A stretch of DNA of 52,404 nt. Origin: Oscillospiraceae bacterium. GTDB taxonomy: Bacteria > Bacillota > Clostridia > Oscillospirales > Ruminococcaceae. Of the stretch, positions 1 through 8,078 are shown one piece after another (the first letter of the stretch is position 1; each line of letters starts with the position of its first letter). The stretch is from contig CAAGEZ010000045.1 of NCBI GenBank assembly GCA_900768995.1, positions 1 to 52,404 on the forward strand, read 5' to 3'. Both the position numbers and the translations under genes were made by a program. Below the pieces are notes generated by a model that was given only the letters and a program-made list of their open reading frames with translations, had not been told where the DNA came from and did no database searches.

Positions 1-1
1 A

Positions 2-289
2 TCGGAAATTGACATATCCGGCAGTAATATTCTCGGTGATAAAGCCTATGGTACTGAAAAAATCAGAACTTACATTACCGAGCAAAATGCAAAATACACT
101 ATTCCGCCAAGGGAAAACAATACTGACCCGTGGTATTGTGATTATTGGTTGTATAAGGAACGTCATCTGGTCGAGTGTTTTTTTAATAAAATCAAAGCTT
201 TTCGCAGAGCTGCTACTTGTTATGATAAGCTTGCTTCATCGTTTCTTGCTTTCGTACACGTTGCTTCCATTTGGCTTTTGTCTAAATAA
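2..289 (+). mobile_element. IS5-type transposase, C-terminal end (cut by window edge)
   Basis: Reading from base 2 gives an open frame of 95 codons that ends at TAA 287-289 and has no start in the window. It carries GDKAYG near the beginning and ERHLVECFFNKIKAFRR near the end, followed by a YDKLASSFLAFVHVASIWLL tail. This is the second Asp and the (R)-x-x-x-E-x-x-x-x-K block of DDE transposases of the IS5/IS427 type, followed by the usual hydrophobic tail. The catalytic Glu is the one in HLVECFF. The upstream part lies outside the window, so whether the element is intact cannot be judged. No terminal inverted repeat could be recognised downstream. The overlapping frame that starts at base 9 is a shadow. 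Confidence 0.85.
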
Positions 290-321
290 TACAACTCTTT
301 TGAGTTTTCAGATACGCCCTA

Positions 322-361
322 GCCTCTCTTCCGAGAATTTTCGGAAGAGAGGCTTTTGCGT
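322..361 (+). terminator. Rho-independent terminator after the transposase
   Basis: A 13-bp perfect stem (GCCTCTCTTCCGA with TCGGAAGAGAGGC, loop GAATTT) spans 322-353 and is followed by TTTTGCGTTTT. It lies 33 bases after the transposase stop. Confidence 0.8.
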
Positions 362-449
362 TTTGTAGGGGGAGGCAGATAAATTCTGATCTATCAGTCA
401 CATAAACTAACGATACCGAACCGTCGGTATTACGCCCAAACAAGCTAAA

Positions 450-510
450 GCACCTGAAACAAATCTATGCTCTGTCCAGCTCTGCAAAGGTGCGGCAATA
501 TATTTATCAA
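450..510 (-). pseudogene. Fragment of a paralogue of the 90-residue membrane protein
   Basis: Bases about 450-510 closely match 1250-1312, which lies inside the gene at 1098-1370. Both share the block GCTCTGCAAAGGTGCGGC, followed by A/GATATAT. On the minus strand the fragment reads KYIAAPLQSWTEHRF, against TYIAAPLQSRKEHKH in the intact gene. It then runs to a stop near 418 without the rest of the protein. This is a remnant or partial duplication. It begins directly after the stop codon of the 155-residue gene. Confidence 0.6.
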
Positions 511-974
511 AGCTTATCTATATCAAGCTCGTTTTTTTGCTCGATTATTTCAAGTTCAGGGTCATCAACCGAAATATATGAGTCATATGACACATGAAAT
601 TTATCAGCATCAAATACTGAAAATTGCCATGTTTGAAGCTTCTTTGCTAGCTCATCATCTCTACCGCTACTGCAATACTTTACAATTCTGATTTGATTGT
701 CTTTACTTCTATAAATATTAAATTCAATATTGCGATATAATGCATATGTCCTTATTTCATAAGCTTCTGTTATTTTGCTTCTGGGAACATCCTTAAAGCA
801 TCTAAAACCATGTTCCTGCATATACTCTTCTGTTCTATTTGTATAAAAACCATCATTTAAGCTTTGTCTGTCATAAGAAGCCAAACGCACCATGTTTTTT
901 TGTTTGTTTTCAAAACAATATATATATATATATTCTGTATTATGATATATAACATATTCACCGTTTTTAAACAT
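507..974 (-). CDS. Hypothetical protein, 155 residues, AT-rich
   Basis: No family is recognised. The start ATG at 974 has GGAGG about 10 bases upstream and overlaps the TAA of a 27-codon frame (TAATG), so translational coupling is likely. The protein looks soluble, has no signal peptide or membrane segment, and is rich in Tyr, Asp and Lys. The 5' end contains a TATATATATATA run coding for alternating Tyr/Ile. Base use is clearly more AT-rich than in the metabolic genes nearby. A transposase and a gene remnant lie downstream, so this fits recently acquired accessory DNA. Soluble proteins of this size behind small membrane genes are often immunity proteins, but nothing in the sequence proves that here. 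Confidence 0.6.
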   Translation of the reverse strand: MFKNGEYVIYHNTEYIYIYCFENKQKNMVRLASYDRQSLNDGFYTNRTEEYMQEHGFRCFKDVPRSKITEAYEIRTYALYRNIEFNIYRSKDNQIRIVKYCSSGRDDELAKKLQTWQFSVFDADKFHVSYDSYISVDDPELEIIEQKNELDIDKL

Positions 975-1057
975 TATTTCATATCCTCCAATCTTACAAA
1001 GCGACCTTTATTTCCAGTGTGTTCTGGATTTGGTTCATCAATATCATAAATTGCCAT
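974..1057 (-). CDS. Small overlapping frame, 27 residues
   Basis: ATG at 1057 opens a frame reading MAIYDIDEPNPEHTGNKGRF and ending in RLEDMK. Its TAA (974-976) shares a base with the ATG of the next gene. Upstream, the frame stays open only to a TAA near 1089. No good ribosome site is seen for the ATG. It could be a leader peptide that couples translation of the 155-residue gene, or the C-terminal remnant of a lost larger gene. Weakly supported as a gene in its own right. Confidence 0.3.
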   Translation of the reverse strand: MAIYDIDEPNPEHTGNKGRFVRLEDMK

Positions 1058-1097
1058 TAAAATCTCTAAAGCCAAAGAACAAGCGGTTTACTTGTTT

Positions 1098-1370
1098 TCA
1101 CGTGTCCTTATGCAGCTTTTTCTTAATGAACTCTATCAGTAAATAAAACGGAAGCACCGTAACGCTGAGATCAAGCAGACACAGCAATGCCAGCCATTTG
1201 CAGGGCGACAACAGCCCTCCGAGAAGAAAAATGACAAAGGCTGTTCCCGGAACGCCCGAAATATGTTTATGCTCTTTCCTGCTCTGCAAAGGTGCGGCGA
1301 TATATGTTATCACCCAGAAAATCAAACCGACCGCAAAAACTGCTGTGCTTAGTACCCATTGCGCCTGCAT
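1098..1370 (-). CDS. Small membrane protein, 90 residues
   Basis: Not recognised. About three hydrophobic stretches (residues 5-25, 42-60 and 62-82) separated by a short charged loop (QSRKEHKH) predict a small integral membrane protein. The tail is basic (KKKLHK). The ATG at 1370 has AAGGGG at good spacing; a nearer upstream ATG is out of frame. It follows the 243-residue membrane protein by 36 bases on the same strand. A damaged copy of its middle part lies at 450-510, so the locus has undergone duplication. A membrane immunity or toxin-associated protein is possible but unproven. Confidence 0.6.
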   Translation of the reverse strand: MQAQWVLSTAVFAVGLIFWVITYIAAPLQSRKEHKHISGVPGTAFVIFLLGGLLSPCKWLALLCLLDLSVTVLPFYLLIEFIKKKLHKDT

Positions 1371-1406
1371 CGTACATTTCCCCTTATTGATATGTCAAAA
1401 GCCCGC

Positions 1407-2138
1407 CTAAAAATTCCTCTCTATCTCGTACCCACGGAAAACTCTTTCCTTGGGCTTTTTTCTTGTCCTCCGCTGTGCGGCTATCTCAAGCATACGCTGC
1501 CTGAACTCACGCCGCCTTATCTCACGCTTTTTCTGCTTTTCGGAGCAGAAAATTATCCTTTGCGCAATCCTCTCCGCATAGAAAAAGCTGTCGGGGAATG
1601 CCGCCTGAGTGACTGTGGTGCCGCCGTATTCGTTGTACCAGCCGTAATCAAAATCTGCTATGCCGCTTTCGGTGCATTCGTAGTCAAGCCACATTGCAGG
1701 CTCCTCAAAGTAACGTGCCTTTCCCTTGATTATCACGCTGTCACGCCTGCACGTCACTTGTTCAACGTCGCCGAGATCCATTACCCACAGCCTGCGGTAT
1801 GCCGTAAGACCGTTGTCTCCCACAGAGCTGCGGACGTATCGTGACACCACAAGCTGCTCGCCTAAAATTTCGATGTATGTATATTTCTTATGCCCCGCAA
1901 GCCTGAGATTCGATATCACCATAACCAGCAGGGAAACGGCAAAGCTGTATGCACAGGTGATGAAAAAGCAGGCAATGAACAGTCTGAAAAAATCATCGGG
2001 GACTCCTCGCCGTATTATCAGCAGATATATCATACTGAGTGCCGCCATTGCGGTAAGTGAGGGAATATTCACCGCAAACATAAGCCTGTCATAGCCATGT
2101 GAAAGCTTTTTCACATCGCAGTGTATCATCTTATGCAA
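1407..2138 (-). CDS. Hypothetical membrane protein, 243 residues
   Basis: Not assigned to a family. Two adjacent membrane segments (about residues 25-44 and 51-76) are followed by a cytosolic part of 160 residues. That part has a beta-rich segment (YTYIEILGEQLVVSRYVRSS, then VIIKGKARYFE) and a very basic tail. The layout resembles YcxB/PH-like proteins, with a two-helix anchor and then a PH-fold domain, but this is a guess from pattern only. The start is taken as TTG at 2138, because AGGAGGG lies 6 bases upstream; the ATG at 2129 would be 15 bases away. It lies 55 bases after the histidine kinase on the same strand and may be co-transcribed with it. Confidence 0.6.
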   Translation of the reverse strand: MHKMIHCDVKKLSHGYDRLMFAVNIPSLTAMAALSMIYLLIIRRGVPDDFFRLFIACFFITCAYSFAVSLLVMVISNLRLAGHKKYTYIEILGEQLVVSRYVRSSVGDNGLTAYRRLWVMDLGDVEQVTCRRDSVIIKGKARYFEEPAMWLDYECTESGIADFDYGWYNEYGGTTVTQAAFPDSFFYAERIAQRIIFCSEKQKKREIRRREFRQRMLEIAAQRRTRKKPKERVFRGYEIERNF

Positions 2139-2163
2139 GCGTATCCCTCCTCTTCATAGAATT

Positions 2164-2187
2164 TATCCCCACTTTCAAAGCGGGGAT
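2164..2187 (-). other. Stem-loop between the histidine kinase and the next gene
   Basis: On the minus strand TATCCCC-G-CTTT pairs with AAAG-T-GGGGATA, a 12-bp stem with one G-U pair and a one-base loop. It starts 6 bases after the kinase stop. No T-run follows, so it is more likely an RNA-stability or processing hairpin than a full terminator. Confidence 0.5.
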
Positions 2188-2193
2188 ATGTTG

Positions 2194-3600
2194 TTATTTC
2201 TTCACAGGCAGCATAATGACCACCGTAGTTCCCATACCCTGTTCGCTGAAAACCTCAAGTGTGCCGCTGTGCATAGTGATTATCTCGTCAGCCACCGCAA
2301 GACCTATTCCCGAGCCACGTTTGTTGTGGTTTGCACGGAAGAATTTCGTCTTTATCTTGGGTAAATCCTCGGGGGAAATGCCGCAGCCCGTGTCGCTGAC
2401 CTCTATTTCTATCCTGTTTTCATCGGCAAGGATAGCCTGAACAGTGACAAGCCCGCCTTTTTCCGAGTATTTTATTGCATTGTCGATAACGTTTATGAAA
2501 ACCTGCCTCAGCCTGTTTCTGTCGCCGTAAACCGCAGGCAGATCCTCGGGCTCGGCATAAACAAGCTCGATGCCCTCTTTTTTCGCCTTTTCGGTATATA
2601 TGAGAACGGCGTCCCCAAGCTCTGCAAGGATATCCACATTGCCCTTTGTGAGGGTGAATTTTCCGTTCTGCATTCGGGAGAAATCCAGAAGCTCCTCCAC
2701 CATTTCGGAAAGACGCTCGGTCTCCGAGGTTATTACCCTCATTCCCTTGACGATAGTTTCGCTGTCATCGGGCATTGAGCCGATAGTCTCCGCCCAGCCC
2801 TTTATGGCTGTGAGGGGCGTTCTCAGCTCGTGGGAAACGCCTGAGATGAACTCGTTTCTCATAGCCTCCGACTGCGAAAGCTCGTCTGCCATTTTGTTGA
2901 TTATCTCACAAAGCTCGCCTATCTCGTCATCGGACTGAACGGGCATTCTCACCGAGAAATCTCCCCGTGCATACCGCCTTGCAGTTGCGCCGAGCTGCCT
3001 TACGGGGAGCACGATGGACTTTACGAAATACATTCCCGAAAACATCATCAGTGAAAGTATGGCTCCGAATGTGACAGCCGCAATTATGATAAGAGAGGCG
3101 ATGTGCCTGTCTATCCTTGCGGTGGACGCCATAATTCGGATAACGCTGAACTCTCCTGCGGTGTCGGGGGTGACTATGCTTATGGCAATGACCTTTTCAC
3201 CCGAGGGCAGCCTGCCTGTGAATGTGCCTGAGCTGCCGCTTTTCAGGGCATCGTAATAGTCCTGCGTCAACACGTCAAATGTGGGCGCAAAGCCCGATGA
3301 TGTCATTGACACCTGTCCGCTGCCGCTTACGGTCATAAGCTCCATTCGGTTCTTGTCCGACCAGTTTTCCACAATGAAGCGCACCTCGGAGGTGAAGCTG
3401 GAGGGATTGTCCGCATAATACTGGGAAAGCATTCCCGAGACCATATTGAGCCTTGAACTTATGTACTGCTTTGCGGAATTGTAGTAATAAAAATTGATAA
3501 AGACCGAAAACGCCAGCAGCACGCTCATAAGCACAAGGAAAATTGCGCCTAAGCTGTTTACAAGCCATCTTCGGGTAATGGTGGCTCTTGACCTTTTTAT
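2194..3600 (-). CDS. Sensor histidine kinase (probable ATA start)
   Basis: This is a membrane histidine kinase that would autophosphorylate and pass phosphate to the adjacent regulator. Counting from base 3600 (468 residues), the order is: membrane helix about 14-36, an extracytoplasmic sensor of about 130 residues, a second helix 168-192, HAMP about 193-245, and HisKA with the phospho-acceptor His in SGVSHELRTP (about H257). HATPase_c motifs follow (VIDNAIKYS, SDTGCGIS, GSGIGLAVADEI). The only usual in-frame start is GTG at 3534, which would cut the first membrane helix and has no ribosome site. An ATA at 3598-3600 lies about 8 bases after AGGGAGG and would give IKRSRATITRRWLVNSLG, a normal kinase N-terminus. 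The start is inferred. The gene lies 17 bases after the regulator. Confidence 0.85.
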   Translation of the reverse strand: MKRSRATITRRWLVNSLGAIFLVLMSVLLAFSVFINFYYYNSAKQYISSRLNMVSGMLSQYYADNPSSFTSEVRFIVENWSDKNRMELMTVSGSGQVSMTSSGFAPTFDVLTQDYYDALKSGSSGTFTGRLPSGEKVIAISIVTPDTAGEFSVIRIMASTARIDRHIASLIIIAAVTFGAILSLMMFSGMYFVKSIVLPVRQLGATARRYARGDFSVRMPVQSDDEIGELCEIINKMADELSQSEAMRNEFISGVSHELRTPLTAIKGWAETIGSMPDDSETIVKGMRVITSETERLSEMVEELLDFSRMQNGKFTLTKGNVDILAELGDAVLIYTEKAKKEGIELVYAEPEDLPAVYGDRNRLRQVFINVIDNAIKYSEKGGLVTVQAILADENRIEIEVSDTGCGISPEDLPKIKTKFFRANHNKRGSGIGLAVADEIITMHSGTLEVFSEQGMGTTVVIMLPVKK

Positions 3601-3617
3601 CGCCGCCGCCTCCCTGA

Positions 3618-4337
3618 TTATTTCTTCTCGTCAGCCTTGCCGTCGCCGCACCACTTGTAGCCGAAGCCCCATATAGTAGCAATATATTTGGGATTGGAGG
3701 GAACGTCCTCCAGCTTCATTCTCAGTCGTCTGATGTTAACGTCAACGATCTTGTCGTCACCGAAATAGCCGTCGCCCCATATGTGATTGAGGATACTTGT
3801 GCGGTCAAGGGCAGTGTTCTGATTGTTCATAAAGTATTCCAGTATCTGATACTCCACCTGAGTAAGCTCGATGTTTTCGCCGTTCTTGGCAACAGTCCTG
3901 CTCTTGGTGTTAAGTGAAAACGGTCCCGATGTGATAATGGGGGACTTTTCCTCCTTGACAAAGGACATACTTACTCTTCTGTAGACCGCATCAATTCTTG
4001 CGGTAAGCTCTGAGGGGGAGAACGGCTTGGTTATGTAGTCATCGGCGCCAAGCATAAGTCCGCTTACCTTGTCCATTTCCTGAGTTTTGGCGGAAAGCAT
4101 AATTATGCCGATAGTGCTGCTCTTTTTTCTCAGTTCCTTGCAGACCTGAAAGCCGTCAATGCCCGGCATCATAATATCGAGGAGGGCAATGTCGAAATTG
4201 CCGTTTTCCTCGTTAAAGACCTCGAGAGCCTTTTCGCCGCAGTTTACATCGACCACGTCATAGCCTGCTCTTTTAAGGTTAATGACCACAAAGTCTCTTA
4301 TAACGTCCTCGTCCTCGCAGACAAGTATTCTTTTCAT
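3618..4337 (-). CDS. OmpR/PhoB-type response regulator
   Basis: The 239 residues form a receiver domain (1-120) and a winged-helix DNA-binding domain (about 138-232). The phospho-acceptor is Asp54 in LLDIMMPG. The acidic pocket is CEDED (residues 7-11), and the conserved Thr/Ser and Lys lie in LSAKT and TKPFSP. The effector domain contains LTQVEYQILEYF and the recognition-helix region VDVNIRRLRMKL, then the wing ending in GFGYKW. A ribosome site AAAGGA precedes the ATG. The gene sits between pullulanase (28 bases upstream) and the kinase (17 bases downstream), so the pair is likely expressed with the glycan enzyme. The signal and targets are unknown. Confidence 0.93.
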   Translation of the reverse strand: MKRILVCEDEDVIRDFVVINLKRAGYDVVDVNCGEKALEVFNEENGNFDIALLDIMMPGIDGFQVCKELRKKSSTIGIIMLSAKTQEMDKVSGLMLGADDYITKPFSPSELTARIDAVYRRVSMSFVKEEKSPIITSGPFSLNTKSRTVAKNGENIELTQVEYQILEYFMNNQNTALDRTSILNHIWGDGYFGDDKIVDVNIRRLRMKLEDVPSNPKYIATIWGFGYKWCGDGKADEKK

Positions 4338-4365
4338 TTTTGTTTTCGTCCTTTCTTTCTTATTC

Positions 4366-6312
4366 TTACTGACCTATTGTTTCAGCCTTGCTGTAAGGTC
4401 TGCCCATTACCATTACGGAACGGGGATTTATTGTATAGTCGCCGCTTACGGTGTAGAGAGGAGTATTTCCGGCTCTTTGACCGTCAATGTAAACATTCAG
4501 CTCTTCAAAAGCGTGGAGCGTTATGGGGTCGGGAGAGGGGTTTAAGAAGACTACCATTTCTTCAAGCTCGCAGTCATTATAAAGTCCGAAGCCCACAACT
4601 CTCTGTGGGAGACGGTCGAAGAATTTCATATTTCTGCCGATGTCCTCCACTGTGGACATTCTGAGGGCAGAGTGAGCCTTTCTGAACTCGATAAGACCTT
4701 TGTAATACTCGTAAACGTCCTTGAACTCAGTCTTTCTGTTCCATTTGATGCTGTTTACGATGTCAGGGGAGTGATAGCTGTTATGGTCATATGCGCCGCC
4801 GGGGAGGGGCTTTGAGCGCAGAAATTCCTGACCCGCCTGAATGAACGGTATGCCCTGAGAGAGAAACACCATTGCCGCCGCCATTTTATCCATCTGCTTT
4901 CTTGCTTCAATGGACTCGGTGGGGTTTGTGTAGGCAAGCTTATCCCAGAGGGTAAGGTTATCGTGAGCCTCAACGTAATTTACGGTCTGACAGGGTGAGA
5001 TCGCCCAGGCGTATTTTGTGAGATTTGGTATCTGAGGGTGGGGGATACGTCCGCACATTATTTCCTTAACATATTCCTCAATGCCCTGAGCACCGTTTAC
5101 ATATCCACGGCTCTTGTTTTCAAAGTTGTTGCCCTTTACGGTGTCACGGAAATCATCGCTGAAATATGCTATGTTGGGGGTGTGGCGGGCATTGAGCTTC
5201 ATACATCTCTTAGCGTTGATAAGAGGAGAATCGCCGCCTGTCCAGCCCTCGCCGTACATAATTATGTCGGGATTTATGGCGTGGAGACGCTCGTATGCTT
5301 CGTTTATGGTCTCAATGTCATAAAGACCCATAAGGTCAAAGCGGAAGCCGTCTATCTTGTATTCGGTCGCCCAGTAGATAAGGCTGTCGATAATGAATTT
5401 TCTCACCATAATGCGCTCTGTGGCAATTTCATTTCCGCAGCCTGAGCCGTTGGAGAAATATTCGCCGTGAGCACCCCAGAGGCGATAGAAATATTTGGGG
5501 AAGATCTTGTTGAAGGGTGAGTCCGCAGTGGCGAAGGTGTGGTTATATACCACGTCCATTACCACCTTTATGCCCTGACAGTGGAGAGCGTGGACAAGGC
5601 GCTTGAACTCAGCCACCCTTGCCCGTCCGTCATAGGGATTGGTGGAATATGAGCCTTCGGGGAGATTGAAATTCAGCGGGTCATAGCCCCAGTTGAACTG
5701 CGGCTTGTGTATCTGGGATTCATCAACGGTCTGAAAATCAAAGCAGGGCATAAGATGAACGTGGGTGATGCCAAGGTCTTTTAAGTGGTCGATGCCCACG
5801 CTGTCGCCTGCGTCATTTACAAGACCCTTTTCCACAAAGGCGAGAAATCTGCCCTTGTAGCAGAAATTGCCGCTCTTGTCAACAGAAAAGTCACGGACGT
5901 GCATTTCGTAGATAACTGCGTCCGCATAGGAATTCATAGGCTCAGGGTGATAATTGTGCCAGCCTGCGGGATTTGTCTCTTCAAGGTCAATGACCATGCC
6001 CATAACGCCGTTTACCCCTGCGCTGCGGGCATAGATGTCAATAGTTTCCTCCGTGATGTCATCGTGGCGTATCTCATAGGTGTAGTAAACGCCGTTCAGG
6101 TCGCCGTGAGCCACCTTTTCCCACACGCCGCCCTTGCTTTTTTCCATAGGCATACGGCGGTATGGCTTTTCGTCGGTGCAGGTCCTGTACAAAAGCACAG
6201 CCGCATCGTTTGCCAGAGGAGACCACAGCTTGAAAACGGTGTTGTCCTTAGAATAATTTGCTCCGAGATCGTCCCCCGTATAGGCATATTTTTTATCCAC
6301 ATCAAAAAACAT
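4366..6312 (-). CDS. pulA: Type I pullulanase (GH13)
   Basis: A debranching enzyme that hydrolyses alpha-1,6 links in pullulan, glycogen or starch limit dextrins. Counted from base 6312 the 648 residues hold an N-terminal beta-sandwich module, then the barrel. The pullulanase signature is present as FNWGYDP (206-212). The GH13 regions follow: DVVYNH (253-258), GFRFDLMG with nucleophile D326, YGEGW with acid/base E355, and YVEAHDN with H450/D451. There is no signal peptide, so the enzyme is cytoplasmic and suits storage glycogen or imported dextrins. The open frame begins at 6432, but AAAGGG lies 8 bases before the ATG at 6312; the ATG at 6318 is too close. A promoter at 6358-6386 serves it. 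It leads a likely transcript with the two-component pair. Confidence 0.93.
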   Translation of the reverse strand: MFFDVDKKYAYTGDDLGANYSKDNTVFKLWSPLANDAAVLLYRTCTDEKPYRRMPMEKSKGGVWEKVAHGDLNGVYYTYEIRHDDITEETIDIYARSAGVNGVMGMVIDLEETNPAGWHNYHPEPMNSYADAVIYEMHVRDFSVDKSGNFCYKGRFLAFVEKGLVNDAGDSVGIDHLKDLGITHVHLMPCFDFQTVDESQIHKPQFNWGYDPLNFNLPEGSYSTNPYDGRARVAEFKRLVHALHCQGIKVVMDVVYNHTFATADSPFNKIFPKYFYRLWGAHGEYFSNGSGCGNEIATERIMVRKFIIDSLIYWATEYKIDGFRFDLMGLYDIETINEAYERLHAINPDIIMYGEGWTGGDSPLINAKRCMKLNARHTPNIAYFSDDFRDTVKGNNFENKSRGYVNGAQGIEEYVKEIMCGRIPHPQIPNLTKYAWAISPCQTVNYVEAHDNLTLWDKLAYTNPTESIEARKQMDKMAAAMVFLSQGIPFIQAGQEFLRSKPLPGGAYDHNSYHSPDIVNSIKWNRKTEFKDVYEYYKGLIEFRKAHSALRMSTVEDIGRNMKFFDRLPQRVVGFGLYNDCELEEMVVFLNPSPDPITLHAFEELNVYIDGQRAGNTPLYTVSGDYTINPRSVMVMGRPYSKAETIGQ

Positions 6313-6357
6313 TGGCATGACCCTTTCTATCTGAAATCGGTAACAATAATCAATACT

Positions 6358-6386
6358 ATTATATAACATTTTCACGATTTTGTAAA
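6358..6386 (-). promoter_or_regulatory. Promoter of pulA and the two-component operon
   Basis: On the minus strand TTTACA (6381-6386), a 17-base spacer, then TATAAT (6358-6363). It lies 45 bases before the chosen pullulanase start. Confidence 0.75.
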
Positions 6387-6472
6387 GTCCCAAAATACGG
6401 CGGTATTTCTGTGGATAACCACGAAAAAACATAATAAATCAATAAATATAGCCGATGTTTTTGTGCATATAG

Positions 6473-6504
6473 ACAAAAATCCGCCCTGCCTTGGGACAGG
6501 ACGG
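6473..6504 (-). terminator. Terminator of purB
   Basis: On the minus strand CCGTCCTG and CAGGGCGG form an imperfect stem just after the purB stop, followed by ATTTTTGT. Confidence 0.65.
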
Positions 6505-6520
6505 AGAATTTTTCAGTAAA

Positions 6521-7957
6521 TCAAACGTTGATCTCTGCGGACTCGTGTGTAAGGCTGCTGTACCTGTCAAGAACAGGCTTTACGCACTCTGCAAGGAACT
6601 CTGTGACCTGCTCGGAGCTTCTGCCCGTGTAGTTTTCGGGAACGAGAACAGCTTCGATATCCTCACGCTTGAGACCGAATGAGGGGTCTGCAAGGATACG
6701 CTCGATAAGGTCATTTTCAAGACCCTCTTCCTTGACCTGCTTGCCTGCCTCCATAGCGTAGGTACGGATCTTTTCGTGAAGCTCCTGACGGTTGCCGCCC
6801 CTCTTCACAGCGTCCATCATAATGTTCTCGGAAGCCATAAAGGGAAGCTCACGCATAATTCTCTGACGAATGACCTTGGGATATACCACAGGATTTGCGG
6901 TAACGTTTATCATAATGTTGAGGATAGCGTCGCAGGCGAGGAAGCCCTCTGCAACGGAAATTCTCTTGTTAGCGGAGTCATCGAGAGTTCTCTCGAACCA
7001 CTGTGTGCCTGCGGTGAATGCAGGGTTCAGTGTGTCTATCATAAGGTATCTTGCAAGGGCGGTTATTCTCTCGCAGCGCATAGGATTTCTCTTGTAGGGC
7101 ATTGCAGAGGAACCGATCTGGTTTTTCTCGAAGGGCTCTTCCATTTCCTTGAAGTTCTGGAGTATTCTCATATCGTTTGCGAACTTCATAGCGGACTGAG
7201 CGATGTTGCCGAGAGTGTTTATTATCTGGGAATCTATCTTTCTTGAATAGGTCTGACCGGAAACGGGAACAACAGCGTCAAAGCCCATTTCCTCAGCTAT
7301 CATTCTTTCAAGCTCCTTGACCTTGGAGGAATCGCCCTCGAAAAGCTCCTTGAAGGAAGCCTGTGTGCCTGTTGTGCCCTTGGAGCCCAGGAGCTTCAGG
7401 TTCTTGATGCGGTATTCAAGCTCGTCAAGGTCCATAAGCAGCTCATTTATCCACAGAGTTGCTCTCTTGCCCACGGTGGTGAGCTGGGCAGGCTGGAGAT
7501 GAGTGTATGCGAGAGCGGGCATATCCTTGTATTTCTCGGCGAATGCGGAAAGCTGAGCTATAACGGTAACAAGCTTTTTGAGGACTACCTGCATAGCGTC
7601 TCTCATAACGATGATGTCGGTGTTGTCGCCTACATAGCAGGAGGTCGCACCAAGATGAATGATGCCCGCAGCCTTGGGGCAGACCTGACCGTAGGTGTAA
7701 ACGTGAGCCATAACATCGTGGCGGACGAGCTTCTCACGCTCAGCGGCACATTCATAGTCGATGTTGTCGATATTTGCTTCAAGCTCATCTACCTGCTCCT
7801 GAGTAACGGGGAGACCGAGCTTCATTTCAGCTCTTGCGAGAGCTACCCAGAGACGTCTCCAGGTTGTGAACTTCTTGTCAGCGGAGAAAATATACTGCAT
7901 TTCCTTGCTTGCGTAACGGGTGCAGAAAGGGGATTCGTAGGTGCTTGTATCCTTCAT
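6521..7957 (-). CDS. purB: Adenylosuccinate lyase
   Basis: It cleaves SAICAR to AICAR plus fumarate, and adenylosuccinate to AMP plus fumarate, in purine synthesis. The 478 residues are a full-length member of the aspartase/fumarase superfamily. The signature loop GSSAMPYKRNP is at 282-292, carrying the mobile catalytic Ser. The conserved His motif YTHLQPAQ is at 151-158, and the region with HDVMAH is near 80-85. The length and the MRCE that follows the signature match the clostridial PurB group. The start ATG at 7957 has AAAGGAAG upstream. It has its own consensus promoter (7996-8024) and terminator, so it is monocistronic. Confidence 0.95.
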   Translation of the reverse strand: MKDTSTYESPFCTRYASKEMQYIFSADKKFTTWRRLWVALARAEMKLGLPVTQEQVDELEANIDNIDYECAAEREKLVRHDVMAHVYTYGQVCPKAAGIIHLGATSCYVGDNTDIIVMRDAMQVVLKKLVTVIAQLSAFAEKYKDMPALAYTHLQPAQLTTVGKRATLWINELLMDLDELEYRIKNLKLLGSKGTTGTQASFKELFEGDSSKVKELERMIAEEMGFDAVVPVSGQTYSRKIDSQIINTLGNIAQSAMKFANDMRILQNFKEMEEPFEKNQIGSSAMPYKRNPMRCERITALARYLMIDTLNPAFTAGTQWFERTLDDSANKRISVAEGFLACDAILNIMINVTANPVVYPKVIRQRIMRELPFMASENIMMDAVKRGGNRQELHEKIRTYAMEAGKQVKEEGLENDLIERILADPSFGLKREDIEAVLVPENYTGRSSEQVTEFLAECVKPVLDRYSSLTHESAEINV

Positions 7958-7995
7958 TTTAAATTAACTTCCTTTCAGAGCAAAATCATATAGTC

Positions 7996-8024
7996 ATTAT
8001 ATCACATCTTGCAGATATTGTCAA
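7996..8024 (-). promoter_or_regulatory. Promoter of purB
   Basis: Minus strand TTGACA (8019-8024), a 17-base spacer, TATAAT (7996-8001), both boxes perfect, 39 bases before the start codon. Confidence 0.85.
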
Positions 8025-8078
8025 ACAGGGAAGCAGAAAATGTGCCTGTGAAATTTCCGAAGACAGCTTGGGTGAGCT

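Noticed and set aside
9..368. Open frame of 119 codons on the plus strand
   Set aside because: It overlaps the transposase frame (2-289) out of phase, runs across its terminator and has no family-like sequence.
915..935. TATATA run as a possible phase-variable repeat
   Set aside because: The dinucleotide run is short, lies inside a coding frame that stays intact, and there is no sign of a slipped variant.
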